NCBI GenBank assembly: GCA_938038145.1
Contig: CALHQU010000045.1
Span: 1-16,949, forward strand
Reading direction: 5' to 3'
From: an uncultured Candidatus Saccharibacteria bacterium
GTDB lineage: Bacteria > Patescibacteriota > Saccharimonadia > Saccharimonadales > Saccharimonadaceae
DNA length: 16,949 bases
Part shown: one piece after another, positions 7,826 through 16,524 of the stretch
Layout: every line of letters starts with the position of its first letter
Numbering within the stretch: position 1 is the first letter of the stretch
Translations under genes and position numbers: made by a program
The notes under the pieces: generated by a model
What the model saw: only the letters and a program-made list of their open reading frames with translations
Told to the model about the DNA's origin: nothing
Databases searched by the model: none

Positions 7826-7862
7826 GGTTAAGCGGTTTTGAGATTAACGGAGGTTGTATTTT

Positions 7863-8714
7863 TTAGGCGTTATTTGAGATGTATTGCCTTAGGTCTTCCT
7901 CCCAGTTACGGCTTTGAAATCCTGTAGAGTGTAGTTTGTCTAGACTCATATCACTATTGAGCGGCCGTGGTGCAACTCCAGGCTTGTTGGCAAAATATTC
8001 TGCGGTAGTTGTATTAGAAACGATTAAGTCTTTATGATTAGATAATTCAAATATTTTTCTAGTAATGTCCGCCCAAGAAGCGAGTGGTCCGTCATTTGTC
8101 GCATTGTAAGTTCCGAATGGAGCTTTAGTTGACAATAAATGATCTATAATACGCACTAGCTCACTGGTGAACGTTAAGCGACCTATTTGGTCATTAACAA
8201 CGGTTGGTGAGATGTTTTTTTCCGCTAATCCTAGCATGGTGCGGACAAAATTTTTGCCTTCACCAATTACCCATGTAGACCGAAGTAGATAGAAGCGGTC
8301 TAATTGTTCGACCAATAGGTCTCCTGCGGCCTTACTCTGACCATAGACACTAAGCGGGCTAAGTGGCTCGTCCTCTGTGTGGGGTTTTTTTGTTCCGTCG
8401 AATACGTAATCGCTGGAAATGTGAACCATTGTCATATCATATTTTCGGCATACTCGAGTAAGGTTAGACACCGCAGATGCATTAACCTTCCAAGACGCTA
8501 CGCGACCTTCTTCGGTTTCTGCTCCATCGACATTAGTAAAGGCAGCAGCGTTAAGTACAATATCAATGTTGGACCAGTCGAAAGACTCAACTGATTCTAA
8601 GTCTGTGATATCAAGAGTGTCAATGTCAGCAGATTTGGCATTAGGGTATTGTCTTTGTAGGGCTAATCCTAGTTGTCCGTTAGCACCAATAATGAAAATT
8701 TTATTATCGTCCAT
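7863..8714 (-). CDS. rmlD: dTDP-4-dehydrorhamnose reductase
   Basis: RmlD reduces dTDP-4-keto-L-rhamnose to dTDP-L-rhamnose, the last step of the pathway. The 283-aa protein has the NAD(P) loop GANGQLG (10-16), the strand NAAAFTNVDGAE typical of RmlD (55-66), the SSDYVFDG motif (100-107) and the catalytic Y124-x3-K128 pair. Length is normal for a single-domain RmlD. GGAGG (8728-8724) lies 9 bases upstream of the ATG, inside the end of rmlC. Only 4 bases separate the rmlC stop from the rmlD start, so the two are co-translated from one mRNA. Confidence 0.95.
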   Translation of the reverse strand: MDDNKIFIIGANGQLGLALQRQYPNAKSADIDTLDITDLESVESFDWSNIDIVLNAAAFTNVDGAETEEGRVASWKVNASAVSNLTRVCRKYDMTMVHISSDYVFDGTKKPHTEDEPLSPLSVYGQSKAAGDLLVEQLDRFYLLRSTWVIGEGKNFVRTMLGLAEKNISPTVVNDQIGRLTFTSELVRIIDHLLSTKAPFGTYNATNDGPLASWADITRKIFELSNHKDLIVSNTTTAEYFANKPGVAPRPLNSDMSLDKLHSTGFQSRNWEEDLRQYISNNA

Positions 8715-8718
8715 AATT

Positions 8719-9285
8719 TTATACCTCCATAGGAATTACATTATTTAATAGTGGATGTGCGGCATCTTTTTCGGAAATAATTGCTTGATCCTTATCAATT
8801 GGCCAGTTGATCTTTAGTTCTGGATCAAATAAATTAACAAAAGTATATTTAGCATCCGGGAACCAATGAGCGTCAACTAGATATGTGTAGGCGACATTAT
8901 CATCAAGTGTCTGATAGCCGTTAGCTACGCCCTTAGGAACGAAAATTGCCGTACCCGGATTAATCTCGTGCGTAAATACTCGTCCGAAGCTATCACCTTT
9001 ACGGAGGTCACACCAGGCGCCAAAAACGCGACCGTTAGCAGTTGATATAAATTTGTTCCAAGGTTCAGCATGAAGTCCACGAGTGGCGCCAGTTTTGTCA
9101 TTGAAGCTGATATTGTTTTGTACGATATCGAACGACGGTAAGCCTAAGGCTTCCATTTTTTCTTTTTGATAATTCTCTTTGAACCAGCCGCGATTGTCGC
9201 CATGTACGGGTAATTTAATAACAAATAACCCTGGAATTGACGATTCAGTGACTGTAAGTTCATTGTAGTTAGTTGGGTCAAACAT
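8719..9285 (-). CDS. rmlC: dTDP-4-dehydrorhamnose 3,5-epimerase
   Basis: RmlC epimerises dTDP-4-keto-6-deoxyglucose at C3 and C5. The 188-aa cupin protein has the DNRGWFKE region (30-37), QNNIS (56-60), the active-site histidine H72 in TRGLHAEPW, FVPKGVANGYQ, and the aromatic YTYLVDAHW strand, in the usual order. The HAEPW form replaces the HYQ seen in many proteobacterial enzymes. Such variants also occur in the RmlC domains of Gram-positive and fused RmlC-RmlD proteins, so it is not a defect. AAGGA (9298-9294) is 8 bases upstream of the ATG, and the rmlB stop lies only 2 bases away. Confidence 0.93.
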   Translation of the reverse strand: MFDPTNYNELTVTESSIPGLFVIKLPVHGDNRGWFKENYQKEKMEALGLPSFDIVQNNISFNDKTGATRGLHAEPWNKFISTANGRVFGAWCDLRKGDSFGRVFTHEINPGTAIFVPKGVANGYQTLDDNVAYTYLVDAHWFPDAKYTFVNLFDPELKINWPIDKDQAIISEKDAAHPLLNNVIPMEV

Positions 9286-9287
9286 AA

Positions 9288-10325
<1,038 letters not shown>

Positions 10326-10348
10326 GAGAAGTTATAGAGGAGGATATT

Positions 10349-10786
10349 ATGAAAGTTGTAATTGTTAGCGGCTATTTTAATCCATTACACGGTGGGCATT
10401 TAGATATGATTGAAGCAGCTGCAAAAATGGGTGATTATTTGATTGTAGTGGTAAATAACGACAAACAGCAATTGCTAAAAAAAGGAAAAATTATCCTTAA
10501 TGAAGAGAATCGACTTCGCTTAATGCGGGCATTAAAGGGCGTGGATCAGGTAATGCTTTCTATTGATGAGAATCCTCCGGTTACGGAAACTTTAGAGATG
10601 ATCGCTCGGCAATATCCGGGATGTCAATTGGTGTTTGCAAATGGTGGCGATAGGTCGGCACCGGAAGTTGTTCCAGAGCGTGATGTTTGCGAAAAGTACA
10701 ACATTGAAATGGTCTATGGAGTTGGCGGCTCAAATAAAGCAGACTCGTCTACTCGAATTAATCAAGCTACTGGACAGGAAAGCTAA
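10349..10786 (+). CDS. Small cytidylyltransferase-like nucleotidyltransferase
   Basis: The 145-aa protein is a single Rossmann-like nucleotidyltransferase domain with the class signature HGGH (14-17) near the N-terminus and a late SSTRI motif (133-137) that binds the nucleotide phosphates. The family (TagD/HldE-C/phosphoethanolamine cytidylyltransferase-like) joins a nucleotide to a phosphorylated small molecule, such as glycerol-3-phosphate, a heptose-1-phosphate or phosphoethanolamine. The FANGGDR segment (97-102) resembles the stand-alone ethanolamine- or sugar-phosphate type, but the substrate cannot be fixed. It is a one-gene unit with its own promoter and a strong GAGGAGG site, divergent from rmlB. 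Its place in the locus suggests a nucleotide-activated decoration for the polysaccharide. Confidence 0.83.
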   Translation: MKVVIVSGYFNPLHGGHLDMIEAAAKMGDYLIVVVNNDKQQLLKKGKIILNEENRLRLMRALKGVDQVMLSIDENPPVTETLEMIARQYPGCQLVFANGGDRSAPEVVPERDVCEKYNIEMVYGVGGSNKADSSTRINQATGQES

Positions 10787-10799
10787 TCTCAGCTTTTCC
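10777..10799. terminator. Possible bidirectional terminator between convergent genes
   Basis: GGAAAGCT, a 6-base loop, then AGCTTTTCC forms an 8-bp stem with one bulged T, spanning both stop codons of the convergent genes. Short A and T runs flank the centre rather than a true U-tract, so termination is only possible, not demonstrated. Confidence 0.3.
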
Positions 10800-11886
10800 G
10801 ACCATATTTTTCATATACAGCCAAAGTTTGCTCGGCCATGCGTCGCCATGAAAATGTCTTAACGTGTTTCCTGCCTTTTTTAACGAGTTCATTGCGCAAT
10901 TTGTCGTCAGATAAGATGTCGTCAATTGATTTTGCTATATCCTCGACGCTGAAAGGATCAAAATAGTGAGCAGCATCACCGTGGGTTTCTGGCAAACAAG
11001 TAGCCGTGCTCGAGGCGACTGGCGCGCCGTGTAGCATTGCCTCTAGCCCTGGCAGACCAAATCCTTCACTAAGCGAAGGGAAGCAATAAACTGTCGTATT
11101 TTCATACATCCAGCGCAATTGTTCGTCTGATATAAAGCCGGTAAACACGACGTTTTTAATTCCATGCTCATTTACATATGTCTCGTGGCGAGTGTAATTG
11201 CTATCTTTTTTACCTGCCAAAGCCAGCGTTAAATCTGGATATTTTTTCTGCAACAAAGCAAACGCGTCAATTAGTCGACGAAGGTTTTTATGTGGCGTTG
11301 GTCTACCGATATACATAATGAATTTTTTACCAATCAACTCATCAACAGGTTCGTTGCCTTTTGGTAATTCATCCGCAGACTCCAAAGTTACAGTAATTTT
11401 CTCTGGGTTTACGCCGGTGAATTTAATCAAATCATTTTTTACGAAGTTAGAAATTGTGATGATGTGTGAAGATTTTTTCGCAACTTTTTTATTGACCCAT
11501 TTATAAATTTGCTGCTTGATCCAGAAAACGACAGGATTTTTATCTGGATTCCTGAATCTAACAGTAGTCAAATCTTGCATTGTAGTAACAACTGGACTGG
11601 AATTATACCAAACAGGCTGCTGAACCATAGCAAAATGAACTAAGTCTGGCTTAAGACTTTCAAGTTGTTTTTTAAAGCCGATTTGCTCAGCGAAAGTGTA
11701 TTCTTTGTAGGGACAAACGACTTTTTTAAAGCGCGGATTGCTCGGCTGCCAACTATCAAAATCCTTTGGCTTGAGCAGAATAACATAATCGTTTTTATTA
11801 TCAATTTTCTGCAAATAATGAATCAGCCGTTCGATGTACCGACCAGTGCTAGTCCTTAATGTTCGGGCGTCAATTACGATTTTCAC
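10789..11886 (-). CDS. GT4-family glycosyltransferase
   Basis: From the GTG at 11886 this is a 365-aa GT-B enzyme beginning MKIVIDARTLRTSTGRYIE. The C-terminal Rossmann half has the donor-binding region YIGRPTPHKNLRRLIDAF (192-209) and the GT4 pair E274 and E282 in SEGFGLPGLEAM. The frame extends upstream to an ATG at 11913, but the GTG is preferred: it has GAAGGAA 8 bases before it and gives the normal family N-terminus. The GTG start overlaps the upstream gene by 17 bases. The enzyme likely adds a sugar (often mannose, rhamnose or glucose in this subfamily) to the lipid-linked glycan on the cytosolic side. It is the last gene of the four-gene minus-strand operon. Confidence 0.9.
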   Translation of the reverse strand: MKIVIDARTLRTSTGRYIERLIHYLQKIDNKNDYVILLKPKDFDSWQPSNPRFKKVVCPYKEYTFAEQIGFKKQLESLKPDLVHFAMVQQPVWYNSSPVVTTMQDLTTVRFRNPDKNPVVFWIKQQIYKWVNKKVAKKSSHIITISNFVKNDLIKFTGVNPEKITVTLESADELPKGNEPVDELIGKKFIMYIGRPTPHKNLRRLIDAFALLQKKYPDLTLALAGKKDSNYTRHETYVNEHGIKNVVFTGFISDEQLRWMYENTTVYCFPSLSEGFGLPGLEAMLHGAPVASSTATCLPETHGDAAHYFDPFSVEDIAKSIDDILSDDKLRNELVKKGRKHVKTFSWRRMAEQTLAVYEKYGRKS

Positions 11887-13012
11887 GATAATGTTCCTTC
11901 CATGATTTATCAACTATATTTTTTATCGATTTATGGAAAATTGCAGCTGAAAATTCGTTTGCCGTGGCTGAGATTTTTGTTGGTGAAACTTTTTTACCAG
12001 GAAGTTTCTCTAAGGTTTCTATCAATGAAGAATCTGTTTGCTCAGAAAAGAACCAGCCGTTTTTTTCGGGTTTTATATAATCAAGCGCGCCGCCAGCTTC
12101 ATACGCAACCACTGAAATACCAGACGCCAACGCTTCGACTGGTGCAATCCCGAAATCTTCGTGTGAACAAAAAATAAACAAATCTGCTTTTTTAATATAT
12201 TTTTCTCGCGTAGCATTATCGACAAATCCTAAGAAATTAGTATGTTTATCGGCGATATTTTTTAGATTATCAACGTCTGGACCTTTTCCGATAATATCTA
12301 ATTGCCAACCAAGTTTCTGACAAGCTTTAATAGCAATATCAAGCCGTTTCATTGGCACAATTCGCCCCCAAATCAGACAGCGAGGTTTTTTTGGGATGGA
12401 CGTTTGCTTGCGATTTTTAGCAAGTGGCGAAAAGTTCGACACGTCAATTGGCGGAAAAATAACCGTACTTTTTCGCTGGTAAAACTCTTCAATGTCAGCC
12501 TGAATTCCCGTAGAATTGGCGATAAAAACATCGACTTGCTGAGCGGCGTTAAAATCTCGTTTTTTCAGTGGTCGGACTAGGGTTTTTAAGCCTAGGCGTG
12601 CCAGCCATTGCGGGCGAAAACTTGGTCGTTTGATATATTCGTCGTAATGTCGCCAATAAAAGTGCGTTGGCGTGTGGCAATAACAAATATGAAGTTGATC
12701 TGGTCTGGATTTGCGGACGAATTTTGCCTCGCCATTTCCTGAGCTGGAGATGATAATGTCAAATTCGCTAAGATCAAGCTTGGCGAACCACCACTGTCTA
12801 AGAAGTGGCAACAATCGTCGAATTTTTGAAAATGGCCATCGCTGTAAATAGCCGGTAATGACTTTATTGTCTAATCTTTCTCGCCATTCATCGCTGCAAA
12901 AAGAAGTGTAAATTGGCGCATCTGGGTACAATTTGTGAATTTCCAAAACGACCTTTTCGGCTCCGCCGCCGTAAATCCAGTCGTGAACTATGGCAATTTT
13001 TGGCTTACTCAT
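11870..13012 (-). CDS. GT4-family glycosyltransferase
   Basis: The 380-aa protein has the GT-B layout: an N-terminal acceptor half with IAIVHDWIYGGGAEKV (7-22), where GGGAE is a glycine-rich loop common in GT4 enzymes, and a C-terminal donor half with WGRIVPMKRLDIAI (215-228) and HEDFGIAPVEALASG, containing E285 and E293. It is of the WbaZ/mannosyltransferase-like kind often seen in capsule and O-antigen loci; donor and acceptor cannot be assigned. Its ATG shares one base with the TAA of the upstream sugar-transferase gene (TAATG), so translation is probably coupled. It lies second from last in the operon. Confidence 0.9.
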   Translation of the reverse strand: MSKPKIAIVHDWIYGGGAEKVVLEIHKLYPDAPIYTSFCSDEWRERLDNKVITGYLQRWPFSKIRRLLPLLRQWWFAKLDLSEFDIIISSSGNGEAKFVRKSRPDQLHICYCHTPTHFYWRHYDEYIKRPSFRPQWLARLGLKTLVRPLKKRDFNAAQQVDVFIANSTGIQADIEEFYQRKSTVIFPPIDVSNFSPLAKNRKQTSIPKKPRCLIWGRIVPMKRLDIAIKACQKLGWQLDIIGKGPDVDNLKNIADKHTNFLGFVDNATREKYIKKADLFIFCSHEDFGIAPVEALASGISVVAYEAGGALDYIKPEKNGWFFSEQTDSSLIETLEKLPGKKVSPTKISATANEFSAAIFHKSIKNIVDKSWKEHYRENRN

Positions 13013-14433
13013 TAATTATCTTTCTGGAAAATAACCAAGCAGGTTTTTAATAAAATCGTGATGTCCATCCAGATACTCCAGTTCTGGACGTAATATAAGT
13101 CAATTCGTCGCCGTTCTTCAAAGCTGATGCTGCGTCGGCCAGACACTACAGCCAGTCCAGTAAGTCCTGATTTGACCGCTAATAAAACGTGTTTTTTGTC
13201 GTAGGCGCTTAATTCGTGCGGCACCAGCGCTCGCGGTCCGACCAGGCTGATATCTCCTTTAACAACGTTGAATAATTGCGGCAATTCATCAAGGCTAAAG
13301 CGACGAATGAATCGACCAACTGGCGTTACGCGAAAATCATGATCAAGCTTGTCGCCGTTTTTACGATATTCTTCAATTAGTTCAGGCTTGCCAACCATTT
13401 GAAACACTTCTTCGTCGGTTTTGCCATCAAACTTTGCGTAATGTGAGCGGAATTTGTAGACCTTAAACGGTCGATTGTAACGAGTGAGACGTTTTTGCTG
13501 TTTGCCGTGCATTAAAATCGGTCCTGCTGGGTCGCTGATTTTTACGGCAATTGCCACCAAAAGCATAATTGGCGAGGCGATGATAATCCCAGCTGTTCCA
13601 CCGATAATATCCATAATCCGCTTCACAATTCGCCCATAGCCCATTAGCGGTGTCGGATGAGTGTGAATTAGCGGCACGGAGTCAATGATATCAATAGTGT
13701 GCTTGGTGGTCATAATTCCGTCGAATTCCGGCGCTTGATAGAAATCCAAATAATGTTTCTGGGCAATTTGATAATGCTCGCTAACGTTTTTTGAGTCGGT
13801 TTGGATGATGACGTCAATTTTATCTCTGGTGAGCGCCGATTCTAATGACGAGCGTCGAAGCTTTTTTAACTCAATAGGAATGAACTGGGTTTGCGCAACA
13901 ATTCCGCTAATCTTAAAGCCAGTTAACGGATTGGTTTCTATAAAATCAGCCAGAACGTGAGTTAAATCACAATTGCCAATTAATACAACACGGCGAGCTC
14001 CCAAGCCGCGTTTTAATAGTTTCAGACGAACAATATTGGCGGCGCTGCGGAAAATCATTAGTAAAATAAAACCAATTCCGGTGGCATAACCAGCGACGAG
14101 TTTGGCTGGGAATAACGGAGTGTTAGTAAAGAACGTCACGGAAATCATAATCATAATTCCAGTTATTGACGCCAAAAGTATTCGTCCAAAGTTTCGCAAT
14201 GGGTGCGTGTAAATCTCTCGGTCGTATAAGCCAAAGAAATAGAACATCACGATCCACAACGGCAACGTCATAAAGATGGAAGTGATAAAATCTATAGCAT
14301 TGATACTGATATGGAATGGCCTAGGGTCTAGGGAAATTCGCAAAATATAGGCAATAGTAAATGCACTTAACAAAGCTAAGATATCAAGAACGACCAGAAC
14401 AATTTTGAAGTAAAAATCAGACTTTTTCCGCAT
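13012..14433 (-). CDS. Polyprenyl-phosphate sugar-phosphate transferase (WcaJ/WbaP-like)
   Basis: The 473-aa protein is an initiating phosphoglycosyltransferase: it moves a sugar-1-phosphate from a nucleotide sugar to undecaprenyl phosphate, starting the repeat unit. Four N-terminal hydrophobic helices end with FGLYDREIY after helix 2, followed by a Rossmann-like middle domain (about 150-260). The catalytic C-terminal domain has a membrane-entering helix (KRIMDIIGGTAGIIIASPI), the YKFRS motif and DELPQLFNVVKGDISLVGPR with the catalytic Asp-Glu pair. The usual GLTGLWQVSGR segment reads GLTGLAVVSGR, losing the common tryptophan. The start overlaps the polymerase-like gene end by 17 bases; a weak AGAG precedes the ATG. 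This is the best evidence that the locus makes a lipid-carried polysaccharide. Confidence 0.94.
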   Translation of the reverse strand: MRKKSDFYFKIVLVVLDILALLSAFTIAYILRISLDPRPFHISINAIDFITSIFMTLPLWIVMFYFFGLYDREIYTHPLRNFGRILLASITGIMIMISVTFFTNTPLFPAKLVAGYATGIGFILLMIFRSAANIVRLKLLKRGLGARRVVLIGNCDLTHVLADFIETNPLTGFKISGIVAQTQFIPIELKKLRRSSLESALTRDKIDVIIQTDSKNVSEHYQIAQKHYLDFYQAPEFDGIMTTKHTIDIIDSVPLIHTHPTPLMGYGRIVKRIMDIIGGTAGIIIASPIMLLVAIAVKISDPAGPILMHGKQQKRLTRYNRPFKVYKFRSHYAKFDGKTDEEVFQMVGKPELIEEYRKNGDKLDHDFRVTPVGRFIRRFSLDELPQLFNVVKGDISLVGPRALVPHELSAYDKKHVLLAVKSGLTGLAVVSGRRSISFEERRRIDLYYVQNWSIWMDITILLKTCLVIFQKDN

Positions 14434-15814
14434 AATCTCTGGGGTAATTATACAAAAATATGCCGATTATAGCAAAACAATGAATCGTATTTATAAAACT
14501 GCCAAAAAACCAGAAATGCACAAACATCGCGATGGTCAAGGATAAGATAAATTGAGCTTTAATTTTACGGATATTTTTTATGGCGAAAAATATAATTATC
14601 AATGGGACAATTAGAAGGGTGAATAGCCCAACAATCCCTAAGCCGCTGAGTAATAATATGTAAAAAACGTAGACTGTTTGGTCTGTTGGGACGTTTATGT
14701 GAAGGTGTTTTTGGATGAAATTTCCGAGGTTGCCGAGTCCGATGCCGAAGAGAAGTGTTCGTGGTGATGACAGCCAAGATTTTATGGCTAAGTCACTGGC
14801 GCTGAGTCTGTCGTTGGCGGAAGCTTCAACGAAACCGGCGGGTTGGAAAGAATTGTTGCTTGGCGGAACGTTTTCGGCGGGTTTTGGTGACGGATTTTTG
14901 ACGATGGATTTTTGCGGAATCTTAATTTTCCCGAGAGATAATTGATCAACCATACTGACGAAGGTATTGTGCGCAATGAAAGGTGTGTTGGCGTATCTAA
15001 TGTTGGCTGATGAGAATAATAAGGTGAATCCGAATAGTAATCCAGCGAAGATGATTGGAAGTTTTTTGCACGCAAAAGATGTGTCAATTTGTTTTACGAA
15101 AGCGATTATCAATAAGGCTATTATGGCGATAAAAATTGCCAAAAATCCGCCACGGGAAAATGTTAAAGATATGGCAAGAGTTGTGAAAAATAGGCTAAAT
15201 TTGGCTAGGTGAGATTTTGACTGAAAGAGTGCAAGGAAGAATGCTGGAAGTAGAGAATTGGCGAAGAATTGCGGTTCGGCGGCGAATAAATTGATTCGTG
15301 GAAATCCAAAAACGTCGGCTTTACAACCAGTGCAAAGCGTACCAAATCCTGTTGGTTCAAAAGTAGCGACGATGAGCTGAATGATTGCTAAAATCCCAAA
15401 AACCAGCCCGCTCCATAATCCGACATTGATGAGTTTGCGTTTTTCTGGTTTTGATAATTCACCGTAAATTAAGCCAGCGGATAATCCGACGGTGAGTAAG
15501 AATAATAGCGATAATGAATATAACGCGGTGCGTAGGCGCGCTTCTGCGAAGAATATGCCGACGACAATGGTGATAAAAATTGCCAAAAATCCGTCGATTA
15601 GCCATCGGTTTTTCAGTAGTTCTTGGCGTTTTTTAAGTAGCAAGGGCAAGGAAAATAACAGTAGGCTTACAGCAGCGATCTGATATAATCCTACGCGCAG
15701 CGACGGGAAATCCAGAATTGATAAGCCGACACTGGGATGCAGGGCGAAGCCGCCGCCAAAAATAATAATAGCCAATAGCCAGAATCGAATGTCGTTAATG
15801 TATTTTTTTGCCAT
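14417..15814 (-). CDS. O-antigen polymerase/ligase-like membrane protein (Wzy/WaaL type)
   Basis: The 465-aa protein has roughly ten hydrophobic segments, the sequence SLTFSRGGFLAIF (216-228) typical of the Wzy_C/O-antigen-ligase family, and a large polar, proline-rich loop at about 270-345 (KNPSPKPAENVPPSNN) that should lie outside the membrane, followed by three more helices. This fits an enzyme that polymerises lipid-linked repeat units or transfers the glycan to its final acceptor; polymerase and ligase cannot be told apart by sequence alone. It is the first gene of the four-gene operon. A TATACT box lies 6 bp upstream of the ATG on the minus strand and there is no Shine-Dalgarno site, so a leaderless transcript is predicted. 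It diverges from the LexA-like regulator gene 34 bp away. Confidence 0.85.
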   Translation of the reverse strand: MAKKYINDIRFWLLAIIIFGGGFALHPSVGLSILDFPSLRVGLYQIAAVSLLLFSLPLLLKKRQELLKNRWLIDGFLAIFITIVVGIFFAEARLRTALYSLSLLFLLTVGLSAGLIYGELSKPEKRKLINVGLWSGLVFGILAIIQLIVATFEPTGFGTLCTGCKADVFGFPRINLFAAEPQFFANSLLPAFFLALFQSKSHLAKFSLFFTTLAISLTFSRGGFLAIFIAIIALLIIAFVKQIDTSFACKKLPIIFAGLLFGFTLLFSSANIRYANTPFIAHNTFVSMVDQLSLGKIKIPQKSIVKNPSPKPAENVPPSNNSFQPAGFVEASANDRLSASDLAIKSWLSSPRTLLFGIGLGNLGNFIQKHLHINVPTDQTVYVFYILLLSGLGIVGLFTLLIVPLIIIFFAIKNIRKIKAQFILSLTIAMFVHFWFFGSFINTIHCFAIIGIFLYNYPRDYAEKV

Positions 15815-15819
15815 ATTTT

Positions 15820-15843
15820 AAGTATAGCGTATGGTGTATACTT
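15820..15843. promoter_or_regulatory. Mirror-image leaderless promoters and inverted repeat
   Basis: AAGTATA (15820-15826), 10 bp, TATACTT (15837-15843) is a perfect 7-bp inverted repeat. Each arm carries the -10 box (TATACT) for one direction, and each box is exactly 6 bp from a start codon: ATG 15814 on the minus strand and ATG 15849 on the plus strand. The site may also be an operator for the adjacent LexA-like protein; this is inference. Confidence 0.55.
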
Positions 15844-15848
15844 TAGAT

Positions 15849-16181
15849 ATGAAACTGACAAAAAAGCAAAAAATAATGTTGGATTTTATCGATGGGTTTA
15901 TAAAGGGCAATGGCTATAGTCCGACGCTTCGGGAAATTATGCGCGCTTTGGGCTATAAATCGGTATCGACGGTAGCAAAACATGTTGATAATTTGGTGGC
16001 TGCGGGATTTTTAGAGAAGCAGGACGGCGAAGTTAGGTCTTTGACGCTGAGTAGTGAGAAAAAAGAAGTTTGGTGGCAAAATTTAGCGAAAGAAATTAAG
16101 AAGAGAGAAGCCGAGGACGACGAAAAATCACGCTCGGAAGTGGAGATTTTAAAAAAAGCATTGGAAATTGTCCGTCAGTAA
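15849..16181 (+). CDS. Orphan LexA-type winged-helix DNA-binding protein
   Basis: The 110-aa protein begins MKLTKKQKIMLDFIDGFIKGNGYSPTLREI, matching the N-terminal winged-helix domain of LexA, with the recognition region ALGYKSVSTVAKHVDNL and the wing near GEVRSLTL. The S24 peptidase half, with its Ala-Gly cleavage site and Ser-Lys pair, is absent; instead there is a short charged helix (about 78-110) that may be a coiled-coil dimerisation tail. The frame extends to an ATG at 15831, but a TATACT box at 15837-15842 lies inside that extension and sits 6 bp before the ATG at 15849, so the shorter start is chosen and a leaderless message is predicted. It is divergent from the polymerase-like gene. 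It probably regulates transcription, perhaps of itself and the polysaccharide operon. Without the peptidase, it should not respond to RecA by self-cleavage. Confidence 0.82.
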   Translation: MKLTKKQKIMLDFIDGFIKGNGYSPTLREIMRALGYKSVSTVAKHVDNLVAAGFLEKQDGEVRSLTLSSEKKEVWWQNLAKEIKKREAEDDEKSRSEVEILKKALEIVRQ

Positions 16182-16182
16182 C

Positions 16183-16211
16183 TTTACAACTATTCAAAAA
16201 CTCGCTATAAT
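16183..16211 (+). promoter_or_regulatory. Promoter of tRNA-Asn
   Basis: TTTACA (16183-16188), 17 bp, TATAAT (16206-16211). Transcription should start near 16218, just before the tRNA at 16223. Both boxes are near consensus with ideal spacing. Confidence 0.75.
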
Positions 16212-16222
16212 ACAAGACATAT

Positions 16223-16297
16223 TCCGGCATAGCTCAGTGGTAGAGCGGTTGGCTGTTAACCAATAGGTCGCTGGTTCGAGCCCAGCTGCCGGAGCCA
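16223..16297 (+). tRNA. tRNA-Asn (anticodon GTT)
   Basis: The 75-base sequence folds as a cloverleaf. The acceptor stem pairs TCCGGCA with TGCCGGA, followed by discriminator G and an encoded CCA. The D arm contains AGCTCAGTGGTAGAGC. The anticodon stem-loop is GTTGG-CTGTTAA-CCAAT with anticodon GTT (one G-T pair at the base of the stem). The T arm is GCTGG-TTCGAGC-CCAGC. It stands alone between its own promoter and terminator. Confidence 0.97.
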
Positions 16298-16333
16298 AAT
16301 TGATAGATAAATTGCCTGGTATACTGGGCAAAC

Positions 16334-16363
16334 GGCCTCGACAGGTTAAGTCAAGGCCTTTTT
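16334..16363 (+). terminator. Rho-independent terminator after tRNA-Asn
   Basis: GGCCTCGAC (16334-16342), a 7-base loop, GTCAAGGCC (16350-16358) and TTTTT (16359-16363). The stem is 9 bp with one C-A mismatch. A smaller hairpin (TTGCC/GGCAA, 16312-16331) lies just upstream. Confidence 0.75.
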
Positions 16364-16446
16364 AAATAGATTTTATAAATAGTTTTACTATTGCAGCAAA
16401 CATTAGGGTAAGCGTGTAATTTTCGTTGTATTTTATACTATAATAC

Positions 16447-16475
16447 TTGAAAAAATTGTTAAGTAATGCTAGCAT
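16447..16475 (+). promoter_or_regulatory. Candidate promoter of the surface-protein gene
   Basis: The 227-base gap 16298-16524 holds the tRNA terminator and promoter-like elements. TTGAAA (16447-16452), 17 bp, then TAGCAT (16470-16475) with TGC just before it form an extended -10 promoter. A separate TATAAT at 16439-16444 lacks a matching -35. AGGAG (16511-16515) precedes ATG 16525 by 9 bases. Confidence 0.4.
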
Positions 16476-16524
16476 AAAAGCGTAAACTAAATTAAAACAC
16501 AAATGTGTACAGGAGAAAAACAAT

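Noticed and set aside
14715..15212. Several open frames on both strands inside the polymerase-like gene.
   Set aside because: They are shadows of a long hydrophobic coding region, with no ribosome-binding sites or protein-like features.
15831..15848. Upstream ATG as the start of the LexA-like gene.
   Set aside because: The extension overlaps the gene's own -10 box and adds residues not seen in the LexA N-terminus; ATG 15849 fits the family and the promoter.
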